Of a stretch of 51,595 nucleotides of DNA, positions 33,034 to 42,929 are shown one piece after another. This stretch comes from Periconia sp. R9002 (taxonomy: Eukaryota; Ascomycota; Dothideomycetes; Pleosporales; Periconiaceae), in assembly GCA_023627715.1 (NCBI GenBank), contig JAMAHW010000146.1, positions 1 to 51,595 on the forward strand, in the 5' to 3' direction. Every line of letters starts with the position of its first letter. The stretch's first letter is position 1. The notes beneath the pieces are model-generated. The model was given only the letters and a program-made list of their open reading frames with translations. It did no database searches and was not told where the DNA came from. The translations under genes and the position numbers were made by a program.

Positions 33034-34134
33034 ATGCGACTCCTGAACTGTTCTACCTTCCAATTCGAAGACTTCACTAGCGCTTCCCAGTCAGCACCTT
33101 ACGGCATCCTATCCCACACATGGGACAACCCCGAAATCCCATATGGCGCACTCAGCAATTTCCGCCACCCAAAATACCACCTCTCGATGACCAAAATTCA
33201 AGGCGTATGCCGTGTAGCCCTAAACGACCACCTGGACTACGTCTGGATAGATACCTGTTGCATCGACAAGAAGAGCAGCGCCGACCTCTCCGAGGCCATA
33301 AACTCAATGTACAACTGGTACTCACAGTCCACCCGATGCTACGTATACCTTCAAGATTTCGACATGAACGATGCAGATGCGGACTTTAGTCGCTGTCGTT
33401 GGTTCACTAGGGGGTGGACGCTGCAGGAGTTGATCGCGCCCTCAAACATGCACTTCTACGACAAGAATTGGCGTTATTTTGGGTCGAAAGCTGAGCTTTG
33501 TGTTGCGTTGGAGGCGATCACGGGGATCAAGAGGGCGATACTCAAGTTTGAGAATCCGCTGCATCTCGTTTCGGTGGCGCAGAAGATGTCGTGGGCTGCG
33601 CGGCGGCGGACAACAAGGGAAGAGGACATGGCTTATTGCCTGCTTGGTATCTTTGGAATTAATATGCCGCTTTTGTATGGGGAGGGGGGCGTGAGGGCAT
33701 TCATACGGCTTCAGGAGGAAATCATCAAAGAAACCAATGATTTGACAGTGTTTGCGTGGCAGGCCAAGACGGAAGACTCTAGTACCATGCTGTACAGAGG
33801 TGTATTGGCTTGGTCCCCGAATGAATTTGCAGACGCAGGATCCATCGTCTCGCTCGCTAATCCTAGGACGAATCCCGAATTCGCACTCACCAACAAGGGC
33901 GTTCGGATACAGATGCGTCTAAGTATCGACAGCAAAGGGATGACCTTTATGCCTCTAAACTGCCACCGTCGAGAGGGAGGTAGCCACACCCTTGGAATTT
34001 ATTTAGTTGATATTGGTGGAGGTGTCTTTGTTAGAGATGTACCTAATCAACTTGGATTCCAAGACACGTCTAGGAATTCAACTCTAAATTCTATATACGT
34101 TTGTAAAGATGTCAAAGATGCACGGTATATATAA
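33034..34134 (+). CDS. HET-domain (heterokaryon incompatibility) protein, probably 3'-truncated
   Basis: Single-exon gene of 366 aa. The HET domain occupies about residues 20-170: YGILSHTWDNPEIPYG near the start, then YVWIDTCCIDKKSSADLSEA, a central NWYSQSTRCYVYL, and RGWTLQELIAPSNMHFY at the end. HET domains trigger cell death on non-self recognition in filamentous ascomycetes. The part after residue 200 (KMSWAARRRTTREEDMAYCL) fits the common HET-E-like/VIP architecture, which normally runs to 550 or more residues. Here the frame stops at TAA (34132-34134) where AT-rich sequence begins. Beyond it, from 34240, the same frame again reads protein-like sequence to about 34360. The C-terminus therefore seems lost to a RIP-like patch. 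Confidence 0.88.
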   Translation: MRLLNCSTFQFEDFTSASQSAPYGILSHTWDNPEIPYGALSNFRHPKYHLSMTKIQGVCRVALNDHLDYVWIDTCCIDKKSSADLSEAINSMYNWYSQSTRCYVYLQDFDMNDADADFSRCRWFTRGWTLQELIAPSNMHFYDKNWRYFGSKAELCVALEAITGIKRAILKFENPLHLVSVAQKMSWAARRRTTREEDMAYCLLGIFGINMPLLYGEGGVRAFIRLQEEIIKETNDLTVFAWQAKTEDSSTMLYRGVLAWSPNEFADAGSIVSLANPRTNPEFALTNKGVRIQMRLSIDSKGMTFMPLNCHRREGGSHTLGIYLVDIGGGVFVRDVPNQLGFQDTSRNSTLNSIYVCKDVKDARYI

Positions 34135-34240
34135 TATTAAGATACTCTAGAACAATTAAAACTTATACAGTCAATAAATTTTCTATATATACTATATATA
34201 CTAAAAGATAGAAAGCTATAATATTTAGTATTAATATAGT
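34135..34240. repeat. Small AT-rich patch at the HET gene 3' end
   Basis: About 105 bp of TA-rich sequence with stops in the HET frame, flanked on both sides by normal composition. It is either a short RIP-affected insertion or RIP-affected coding sequence of the HET gene. Confidence 0.5.
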
Positions 34241-34561
34241 CTGCGAGCATCAAATTCAATTTCATTCCCGAGAGGGCCGGCAGATTCCCTGCAAAAACGG
34301 ACACTAGAGTCCCTGGAGATAGAGTCACCGTGGTAATATGTCCTGCGCGCTGAAGAAGGGAATCTAATTATTCTACTCTAACCGTAAAATGCGGACAGTT
34401 GTATTAGCGTAGGCTTATGATAGTATATTTAAGGTGCACCCAGTTCTACTCGAGGTTCTTGTGTGCACAAAGATTGTAAATTTGTTTGGCAGTGATCACG
34501 GTGGCGGCGCCTATTGCTCGCATGTATAAAGCTTTTATCAAGCGCGGCGCCATATAATGAT

Positions 34562-35290
34562 ACGTACACCCACGACTACACCACCATCAGAGATGCAATC
34601 GAAAATGCCAAAAATACTGAATCCCTCGATGTTCGGCTTGCGCAGACCTCGAATGTGCTCCTTCTCCACGAATTTGGACACGGCATGTATTCAGCTGCAT
34701 AACTGTCTCTAGGTGCTTACATGCGATACTTAGCAGAATTAGGGGTTGAGAGTGATTCCATTGTTGAAGCAAATTTACACGATTACCTCGATTGTGAACA
34801 GGAGAGAAGACTATGGTGGGCTGGCTTTGTGTCAGATCGCTAGGCTTGACATTAACGGGATCATTGAACCTGGAATAACAGGGGCCAGGGCCATCAATTT
34901 GGGCTGTCCGAAATCCTCACCGTCAATTCCGTATCTTAGCTGGAGCAGCATTCTGCCCTGGATGAGAAGTCCTTCGCACAAGTGGTACCCGTGTCTCTGA
35001 GCTCAAACTCGAGTTGGTTTGACAAAAAGCAGTCCCCTTCATATAATGCGATCCTTACGCTTGCATCACCACCGAAAGTTCATACGGGTAGCTTCAGGCT
35101 TCTAGCACTCTCCTCAAATCTTTTCGGGCTGGTTCTCCAACATAGAAGAGCATATACTGAACAAACATCAAGCTGTCCCGATTATGCCACACAGCTTTAT
35201 CGTACTTTCTGTGCATTTGGGGAAGTACTAGAAATCAAGGGACAGTCAAAAGTGTCAATCGGCGTATTGCGTAGTATCATTCAAAGGTGA
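34562..35290 (+). pseudogene. Decayed Zn2Cys6-type transcription factor (middle domain only)
   Basis: The frame from about 34580 reads RLAQTSNVLLLHEFGHGMYSAA, a stop (TAA, 34700-34702), then LGAYMRYLAELGV and CEQERRLWWAGFVSDR, and another stop. This order (E-F-G-H-G-x-Y-x-A-A, then G-A-x-x-R-Y, then E-x-R-R-x-W-W-A, then D-R) is the signature of the fungal-specific transcription factor domain. Later pieces in shifted frames (INLGCPKSSPSIP, LPWDEKSFAQ, then an LLALSSNLFGLVL helix to 35287) continue the same domain. No zinc-finger exon is visible upstream, so it is 5'-truncated, with at least two stops and frameshifts. It cannot be functional. Confidence 0.65.
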
Positions 35291-35793
35291 GTTTCCACTC
35301 TCATAATTCAATATTTGGGATGTTTCTGAGATATGGTGGTGCAATTTTTCTCATTGATCCAGATCGCGAATCACTGGATGCAGGGTCTTTCCAGCAAAAA
35401 GAAATTAATGGAGGTGAGACAGAGTCCAAATTTTCTCCTCCATCCCTGGTGCGATCGACCCGTATTGGTCATCTGCCTTTTTCGTCGGGGTCTCCTTCAG
35501 ATGTAGGTTTTGTGTCTGAACCTCCACGCTTCATATTGTGGACAAGGGAAACTGGGTTAGGCGTTCTGTATAAGCTCTGGTTAGCAAAAAGGATGAAGGT
35601 AGGTGTGATCTGTAAAGCATCTGTTGCCTTGAATCTTCCTCGATTGTGGGGAGGGGCGGATTGGGAAATACCAGATCAAGACGGCAGGTTCCCCAATGTA
35701 ACAAACTTTGATAGATGTTCGGAAGCTAGGTACCTTTTCCTGTCAATAGAAATCGGTGAGCTCGATATTCTTCCACATTTCAGGAATACCTGA
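35287..35793 (+). CDS. Open reading frame of unknown nature (168 aa)
   Basis: An open frame directly after the transcription factor relic. I recognise no domain. Its first codons coincide with a plausible splice donor (gtgagt at 35287) that could join the relic to sequence from about 35363, so it may be the decayed 3' part of that gene rather than a gene of its own. There is no other support that it is expressed. Confidence 0.2.
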   Translation: MSFHSHNSIFGMFLRYGGAIFLIDPDRESLDAGSFQQKEINGGETESKFSPPSLVRSTRIGHLPFSSGSPSDVGFVSEPPRFILWTRETGLGVLYKLWLAKRMKVGVICKASVALNLPRLWGGADWEIPDQDGRFPNVTNFDRCSEARYLFLSIEIGELDILPHFRNT

Positions 35794-36329
35794 CGGATAT
35801 GATTTACTTACCACAGTATTGTAGTCACCGATGTCGCGAATGTGAAAGCGTGAAAGGTGAGAAGAAATCTCAGTTAGGGTTATAAATAATGGGAAGGAAC
35901 ACGAGAGGAGAAATTCTTGAGTGAAAGATTCGAAACTGATGAGTAAAAAGAGTCCTAGACAGCTGGGTGTAAGCCGACAACTGCCTTTCGCCTTGAAGGC
36001 TCATCAGGGACTGTGATCTGTGATCTTTTTATCCTTTCTTGCTGTGCGGCGTAGTTACCACCAGACCAATACTTGAGTACGCCTCGGCGCTAAGAAGGGA
36101 TCAGCCGTTCCATAATATCGGACGAATATCACTCCGCCTTAGCAGGGGCCGCCAATAAAATTTACGCGCCCGGCTAAATTGATTAAAAGCAGAACGGACA
36201 AAACCAGAACCTTTCTAGAGTCCGATGGGAGGCCTCCAAGAGGTCGAGTTTATCCCCAAGGGGGACAGGAAGACCACCCCCTCGGTAACTAGCCACTAGC
36301 ACGGCTCTGGCACGCGTTGGCGTACAAAG

Positions 36330-36670
36330 GTACTAAGGTACCGGCTTTAATACTAAGACGGTTTTCTAGTAGGTAGGTATAGGGTTAAGGTCTAAATTCT
36401 TATGTAAATCCTACGTATAGGTGCAAGTAAACACCTTGTATAAATTTTACCTCTAGGGGTAAGTAAATACTTTATATAAATCCTACCCTTAAAGGTAAGT
36501 AAATACTATTATTTAAATTCTATAAGGGTAGTTATATAGGTAGAGAAAAGATTAGATAAATAAGATATATAAGAGTAGCTCTAGGGCTAAGGATAGAATA
36601 AAGTATAACCTATCTACTAAAAGAGGAAGAGAGCTATATATAGGAAGACCTAGGCTAACTAAGTAGCTAA
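36330..36670. repeat. AT-rich patch containing a 36-bp tandem repeat
   Basis: Within this RIP-like patch, the segment 36389-36530 is an imperfect tandem repeat of exactly 36-bp period. Copies begin at 36389 (diverged), 36425, 36461 and 36497 (partial), marked by aagtaaaca/aagtaaata at each start. Differences between copies are mostly C/T or G/A, as expected if RIP acted after duplication. Flanking 36190-36330 is normal composition and may be a transposon edge. No gene is seen here. Confidence 0.7.
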
Positions 36671-37434
36671 CTAATTATTAGTCTTATTCTAACAGATTGC
36701 GTACTAAACATTGCTAGTGCCTCCATCGCAGCTGCGGTTAAAACAAGCCAATTAACTAAACTTAATGTTCGAGCTAACATTACATGTGAGCAATTATTTC
36801 GCTGTATGAGTACTCGTTGCTGACTATACAAAGGGGAGCTATTTACGCTGGTACTATGGGTCATGATTGAACTCAACGTTGTTTTTATCTGCGCTTGCAT
36901 CCCAGTACTCCGCCCAGTCTGGCAAAGTCACTTTGGGTCTCGGAGTACAAAGCTAAGACATAGTAGTAGAGGTACGTATTGACCTAGTACAATAAAAGGA
37001 GGAGACTCACCTACTGATAATTTCATCCGGATTTAGGACGATGGTATAAATTCAGTGGGAGCGAGAACGGTGTGCTTATCATGCCGTCCGGACGATTAAA
37101 AGCAAAGGGTAGCACCAGAAACACTGTTGGCGATACGATGATGAACAGCACAGCCACAAGGGGTCAAATTATGATTGAAAGGGGATATTGAGATGACTTG
37201 AAAAACATTTTCTCTTCAGTTTTATGCGTATCCTATGATTTGGGAGTATCCCCTGCAGACAAAATATAATTCAAGTTGTTGAAAATTGACGATTATTGTC
37301 TTGGCGGTAATTCAAGTTGTAGACCTCGAAACGTGCAGAGTGATCAACGACAATTAAGAAGCATTTTCCAAAGAAACAGTGATGAAGACATGCATCATGA
37401 TCGTATGAATCAATGTATACCATGCAAATTCTGC
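36671..37434. other. Intergenic region downstream of the O-methyltransferase
   Basis: No gene seen on either strand. The minus-strand frame at 36667-36900 has no motif and starts in the AT-rich patch. Confidence 0.45.
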
Positions 37435-38920
37435 TTAGGCGGGACTCCACGCTGCTTGTATTACGGAGTCTCGTGCGCCTGGGGGAGTCGTGATACCCAA
37501 AAACTTGAACCTCGGATCTGACTTCTCGAACAATGCTTCCCAATCCTGAGCGTCCCGTCCCTTCGCATTATGGAAAGCTTTCATTAAGACATCTACGCTC
37601 CTGTTGCACCGCAGTCAGTGACATCCTTCTACCGCTAAAACCGACCGACCACCCTTACCTAACGTCCCTTTCCTGCTTCGTGCTAAGTACGCCTCGGGGA
37701 GGAATGCAGGCGTCATTGATAATGATACGCGCGCCTGCTTTGAGTGCAGGTATTGTTTGCCGGAGAATCTTGACCGCATATTCATCCGACCAGTCGTGGA
37801 AAATCCACCTAAAAAAGTATATGTCGGCATCCTTGATTGATTGTTCCGTTAAAAAATCGTGCAGCATATATCTGATTCTTCCTTTGAGATGTTCAGGAAG
37901 CATCGTTTCTGCGTTTTGGATGGTGACTTTTGAGAAGTCCTGTACGATACAAGACAGCTGCGGATGTTTCTCTGCCAGTGCGATCGATACACCACCGTGC
38001 GATCCACCAACATCAACAAAGAGGACTGTTCCCTTCTCAGGGAGTGGGTAGTCTATTGCGGAGAGAATTAAACCAGGCAGGGCGCCTGCCGTGAGGTACT
38101 TCATCGCATCAGAGAATCGCTTTGCCCGTGGCGGGTCCTTCTCCCATTCTAAGAATGGAAGGATATCGGTGTTGTGTGCTAGGGAGAATGCCTATCAGCA
38201 ATCAGTAAGTTTCGTTCAGATATTAGATGGTGTAACTTGCTGTCTTCACAGGATCCTGTGAACCTGGCCATCTAGTCAAGGCTTCGGTAGTCTTCGCATC
38301 ATTAGTCTCCGGGTGTAAAAGGTCGCAAAGATGACTCACTCGCTGATAACCTGGCCATATCTCTTTGGTAGCGACACCCGCCCAGGCGTTGAGGAGCGGA
38401 TTTGTCGCCAATTCATACGATGCAGATGAGTGAGCTACCACTCCCGGTTCTATTTCACGAAACATGCGATTCGCGATTCCGAGCCTTAAAATCCGCCGGG
38501 TATCGTCTTCGTCCAAGTTGGAATTTTGGGCGATTTCTTTGAATGTCGTGGTTTGGCTTTTCCCCAAAGACTGGCCTATTCCATGTGTGTAGATGAAGTC
38601 GAGGCTCAGCATACGGCTGGTCTAGTTGGAGTTAGCAACATGACTCACTGAGTGGGGTTGATTATAGCTTTGTACAGTACCTGATATAGCGCGTCAAGGA
38701 GTATTCCATGAGGTCCTATAAGTAATTCATGCAGGTCATAAGAGGCCTGGATAGCTGCATCCCTGGCAGCAATGATTTCAGGAGGTAAAGTATGTGGAAC
38801 CGAGAGGGCCTCTGGATCATGAGAAGGCAATGGAAGACCGTTCTCTGTCAGGTAGTCATGGTATTTGGCAGTATTCACAGCTGCTGAATTTGAAAGTTCG
38901 AGGATACTTGAGGAAGCCAT
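37435..38920 (-). CDS. SAM-dependent O-methyltransferase (COMT/OmtA type)
   Basis: Four exons on the minus strand: 38920-38681, 38621-38250, 38191-37659 and 37600-37435. Introns are 58-59 nt in agreeing phases, giving about 436 aa. I chose MASSSILEL as start; an in-frame Met 43 codons upstream (39049) gives a less plausible N-terminus. The N-terminal half is the dimerisation/winged-helix part (LDFIYTHGIG, DEDDTRRILRLGI). The SAM site is FVDVGGSHGGVSIALA. The catalytic His is in FFRWIFHDWSDE, and the C-terminal LMKAFHNAKGRDAQDWEALF helix is typical. The family methylates hydroxyls of polyketides and other phenolic or enolic metabolites. It lies 11 kb from the PKS, beyond the AAA+/HET block, so pathway membership is possible but unproved. 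No break was found. Confidence 0.88.
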
Positions 38921-39340
38921 GACGAAATAAGGCGAAACTTGGTTATGTGACGATAGACGCAATCCTACTGTTTCGCTCTTCACGAATTGTAGAATAGTAA
39001 CGTTTACCGTCATCGCAGCTTTATGGGCCTCAGTAAAGTTTGCATGCAAGAGTACGGCAAATGCCCAACGAAGACACCATACCTCGGCTACATTCTAGCA
39101 ACCATTCCGAGGAACCAATAAATGAGAATGGGTCATTTACTGGAACATCACTTTTCGGACACCGAATGTGAGGACACAGATGCGGTTCAAGCCTGGGAAG
39201 GGTATCCTATCCTGAACGGCCAACACCCTCAAATCCAACATGCACAAAAATAATAGTGGTTGGGGCGGGGTACTCACATATGCAGCAATGCTTATCTTAC
39301 ACAGCATATGCAGAATGAAGGCGCATAGTTTGCCTTCTTC

Positions 39341-40289
39341 TTATTGCCGTTCATTCAGCCTGAATGGCGCACGGCAGCGTACCGAATCTTGTCTGAAAAC
39401 GAGTGGCGTCTCTGAAGGGTTACGATCTGCAGTGTGATAGATGTCGGAGACGACACCCCCGACTACGCATCGTTAACGATAGAACTACGCATATTCTTTG
39501 CAATGTGCATGTCACCTACCCATAGTAAAGAATGTGGAACCCCCTACGCCGACAAAGAAGCGTACTACCAACATGCCGGCATATGAACGTGTCAGTCCGC
39601 TGCATAGTTGACAGATGACAAAAAGTATTCCTGAGGGAATAAAGACTGGCCGACGTCCGTTAATTTCGGAGAAAGGAGCTAAAATTATGGGTGCAATTGC
39701 GAATCCTATAAACTGTTAGCCGAGGACCCTTCAATCACCACGTCGTATGAAACAATTCACGATATGAGAACGCGCTACACGTACGGCAAGTGGAAGTCGT
39801 GATACCTACTAGAGCCGCTACATTACTGACGTGCCACTCCTTAGTCATTTGCCTAACTCTAGGCGAATATGACCCAGCGGAAAATACCGTGAGAGCAGTG
39901 ACCAAACAGGCAACCTATATAATTATGTCCTTTCTCCTTCTCGACCATTCAAAGGGCGAAGTATGTTGTTTGACGTCTGGTGGGCCGAGAGCTTCTTGCC
40001 CTTCTCTCGAGGGCCATAACGAAGTTGGATGGGGGAGTTCAGTTGCAAAAGTAAGATAGTGATATACAATCTCTCCAGGCGCTTCCTCTTCGTCTTCGGG
40101 CATGTCTCGGTTGCCGTCAACGTCGTTGAACCGTTTGTGAAAGATCTGGGAGTCCCCGGGTGGGGGGTCTGCAGAGGAGCCCTGACGAGATACATCAGGA
40201 TCTAAAGTTATTCCCGGCACGCGATGGTTCAGGTGGAGCTGCGAGGACATCATGGGTAGTTCAATCTTGGGATCTACCATGTTTTTCAA
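39341..40289 (-). pseudogene. Broken DHA1-type MFS transporter gene (N-terminal third)
   Basis: From MKNMVDPKIEL (40289) the minus strand reads a charged N-terminal tail ending PFEWSRRRKDIII, then a stop (TAG, 39915-39917). In the same frame it continues as VTALTVFSAGSYSPRV and WHVSNVAALVGIT, the TM1 region of DHA1 drug:H+ antiporters. After an intron the next exon gives FAIAPIILAPFSEINGRRP and VRFFVGVGGSTFFTM (motif A region and TM4). After another intron comes VVGGVVSDIYHTADRN, then the similarity fades and a stop follows at 39341. About two thirds of the gene is missing and one stop interrupts the rest. Confidence 0.75.
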
Positions 40290-41501
40290 GGAGCATCTAT
40301 GCCACTCTTACAGGACAGATTGATAGTTGAACTGCGGATGGGGGGAGTAGAGGTGAAAGACGTGCTGTAGGTAGGAAACGTAGGGGTGACCCCAAGATAT
40401 ATTCCCAAAAAAGGGAAGACGGCAACTCGAGTCCAGAGTAGCTTCGCAGTCAAGTAGCAAGCACGCTGTTCGGGGAACCTATCCCACGGATGAAGACCGG
40501 GATAGAATTGGCGAGGCCGGGAATAGCGGTCGGGTTGTGCCATCGCTGATGCTGATTTGGCAGAGAAATTTTTAAGCGTACTTACGGAATGCGAAGGAGC
40601 ACATGGATATTATTAGCTTGAATCTACGGAACCAGGAATTAGAGAGTGGAATCTGTATCTAGAGCAGTGGAGCTTCTAGGTGTATGACTCGACTCGAGAC
40701 GTAAATTTCTACGAAAACAAAGATATGGGATGCCATGCCTCCACTGCTGTTTTTGAATGCATGCTTACATAGGTACGCAGATGCAAAGCGAAAAGTGCCG
40801 ACGCCATGAGCAGTGAGAAGTGCATGTACTGCATTCTGGATCTCTGGGAGCTCCAAACAAGGCAAGTCATGATCCTGTCGGTAACTGACTAAGACGGTAA
40901 TGTCGTCCATTGTTCCACGATTCCGTTGATAGTTATCTGATTTACCATGAGTATGCCCGGGCGAGATAAAGTTGTGAATCAGCTACAGATCCTTCCGGGG
41001 CTATGCGGCGACCGATCCATGACGCTTCACAGCGTTTATATGTATTCAAATGTACCTAGCCCCGAACGGTGGTCATGTGATTAAAGACTCGGACCAGGCT
41101 AGTACGCGATGCAGACGGTGTACTGATTCGCAAAGATGGTCGTCCAGACATGCGTTCACAGTCCTTGGCTGCCAATCTGCTCAAAGTTCACGCAAAGAAA
41201 GAGGACACCAAGGACACAGAGCATCCCTAGAGCCATATAGCCAGATACAGTCAGCCCTCACTGCAGTTTCTCATTGACCGATTGGCCTGGCTTCGCACCG
41301 AGCTAGATCGTATTTACGCCACCTCGCCTCACCAAAAGTCCATAACCTTTCGCGTGTGAAGAGTCCCGTGATCGCATAATGCTACGCGCGTTAAGCTGTA
41401 ACCGTCTTCTAGAAGGTAAGAGTTATGACGAAGATTCCCGAAGTTTGTGACTAGGAAGTCCATGATTTATTTGCCTCTTAGTTTATTCTATTACAACGCC
41501 A
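40290..41501. other. Intergenic region with no recognised gene
   Basis: About 1.2 kb of normal composition. The longest frames (40659-40910 minus, 83 aa; 41050-41277 plus, 75 aa) have no motif I recognise. The missing part of the neighbouring MFS relic is not found here. Confidence 0.45.
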
Positions 41502-42929
41502 TCAAATCATTTGCGCAATTCGATCAACATTCTCAATAGTTTGCGCCATCCCCTCGCCACTCAGTCGTGGATTGATTGCGCAAATTCGAAGAGTCACTCT
41601 ACCACGCACTTTAGTCGTCAAAATCCCCGCCACATTCTCCAAGAGCAGCTTCTTGGACAGCACTGTATTCATTGCCTCAATCTCATCTTCCGTCTTATGT
41701 CGCGGCGCATACCTGAATGTAAGAATTGCCATAGTGGCAGGACTTGTAATCTCCCAGTTCTCTCGGCTCCTGAGTTCTGCCTCCGCTCGTTCCGCCAGGT
41801 AGAATCCTTGATCGATCATGCGACCTAAAGCATCGACGCCGAGGATACGCAGAGTGAACCATAGTTTCATGCCTCGAGCTGGTCGCGTCAATTCCATGCT
41901 GTAGTTCCAGAAGTTGGGGATATCCTCTTCCTCTGTGACATCCCGGAGATAGTCGGCGTCCGTTGCAAAAGAATCCAGTAGGTGTAGCCTGTTGCGGGCA
42001 AGAATAATTCCGCAGCCATACGTCTGGAAAAGCCATTTATGAGCATCCCATGAGATGCTGTCAACTTGATCGAGACCCCGTACCAGATGACTGTGCGAGG
42101 CTGAAAGGGAAGCAGTCGCACCGTATGCACCATCAACGTGCAGCCAGAGATTTTCTTTGCGACAAATCTCTGCGATCTCAGAAAGTGGATCTATGCTCCC
42201 CGTATTGGTGGTCCCACATGTTGCGACAACTACGAATGGGATCAAACCAGCTTCTTGGTCGGCCTGTATCGATTGCCGTAAAGCCTCTGGGATAAAGCGA
42301 AATTTGTGGTCCGACTCCAAACACCTGACTTGCGTGTTTGCAAAGCCTAATATTCGCAAGGCTTTTGCAACAGAAGAATGCGTCTGATCCGAGACGTAGG
42401 CCACACCTAGGTTCCGTTTCCCTTGTGGAAGCTTCTGGTCCCGCGCGACAGCTATAGCAGTTAGATTCGCCATAGATCCTCCCGACACAAAAACGCCACC
42501 CGACGTAGGTGGTAAGCCTACACGTTGTGAAAGCCATGCGATCAACGTCTTCTCGACGAGGGAAGGCCCAGATCCCTGGAGCTTGCAGCCCGCGAATGTG
42601 TTGAATGTGCTATTGAGACTTTCACCAAGAACTGAGAGCGGAGAAGCAGGGCTAGGTACAAAGGCGAAAAAGCGAGGGTGATTAGTGCGGATGCGGTGAT
42701 CATAGACTCTGAACGCCTCATAGAGAACTTCGTCGATGGTTTTTCCGTTTCCCTCCGGAATAGCGAGAGTCGAAAGTGGTTGAATATCCGTTGGATCTGT
42801 GGTACCGAGGATGCGTTCATTGCGAGATATATCCAGCATCATCTCTGCAAAGCGAGTAACGAGTTTCTGCATCGAAGGGCCGATGTCATCAAGCTCTTGT
42901 CGAACATCTGTATGTGAGAACGGTTCCAT
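41502..42929 (-). CDS. PLP-dependent group II decarboxylase (aromatic amino acid decarboxylase-like)
   Basis: Single-exon gene; the start MEPFSHTDV gives 475 aa, and the 44 codons upstream look non-coding. Features in order: HPRFFAFVPSPASP (substrate region), GVFVSGGSMANLTAI (phosphate/PLP binding), VATCGTTNTGSIDPL, HVDGAYGA (Asp contacting the PLP ring nitrogen) and SISWDAHKWLFQTYGCG with the Schiff-base Lys. The family decarboxylates aromatic or related amino acids (Tyr, Trp, DOPA and others); some members act as aldehyde synthases. The substrate cannot be read by eye. The absence of introns, beside intron-rich neighbours, is unusual and could reflect transfer or retroposition. It may feed an amine into a metabolite or be unrelated to the cluster. 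Confidence 0.9.
   Translation of the reverse strand: MEPFSHTDVRQELDDIGPSMQKLVTRFAEMMLDISRNERILGTTDPTDIQPLSTLAIPEGNGKTIDEVLYEAFRVYDHRIRTNHPRFFAFVPSPASPLSVLGESLNSTFNTFAGCKLQGSGPSLVEKTLIAWLSQRVGLPPTSGGVFVSGGSMANLTAIAVARDQKLPQGKRNLGVAYVSDQTHSSVAKALRILGFANTQVRCLESDHKFRFIPEALRQSIQADQEAGLIPFVVVATCGTTNTGSIDPLSEIAEICRKENLWLHVDGAYGATASLSASHSHLVRGLDQVDSISWDAHKWLFQTYGCGIILARNRLHLLDSFATDADYLRDVTEEEDIPNFWNYSMELTRPARGMKLWFTLRILGVDALGRMIDQGFYLAERAEAELRSRENWEITSPATMAILTFRYAPRHKTEDEIEAMNTVLSKKLLLENVAGILTTKVRGRVTLRICAINPRLSGEGMAQTIENVDRIAQMI

Noticed and set aside
38617..38648. 32-nt intron with donor gtgagt in the O-methyltransferase
   Set aside because: Too short; the 59-nt intron 38622-38680 is in phase and gives a better protein.
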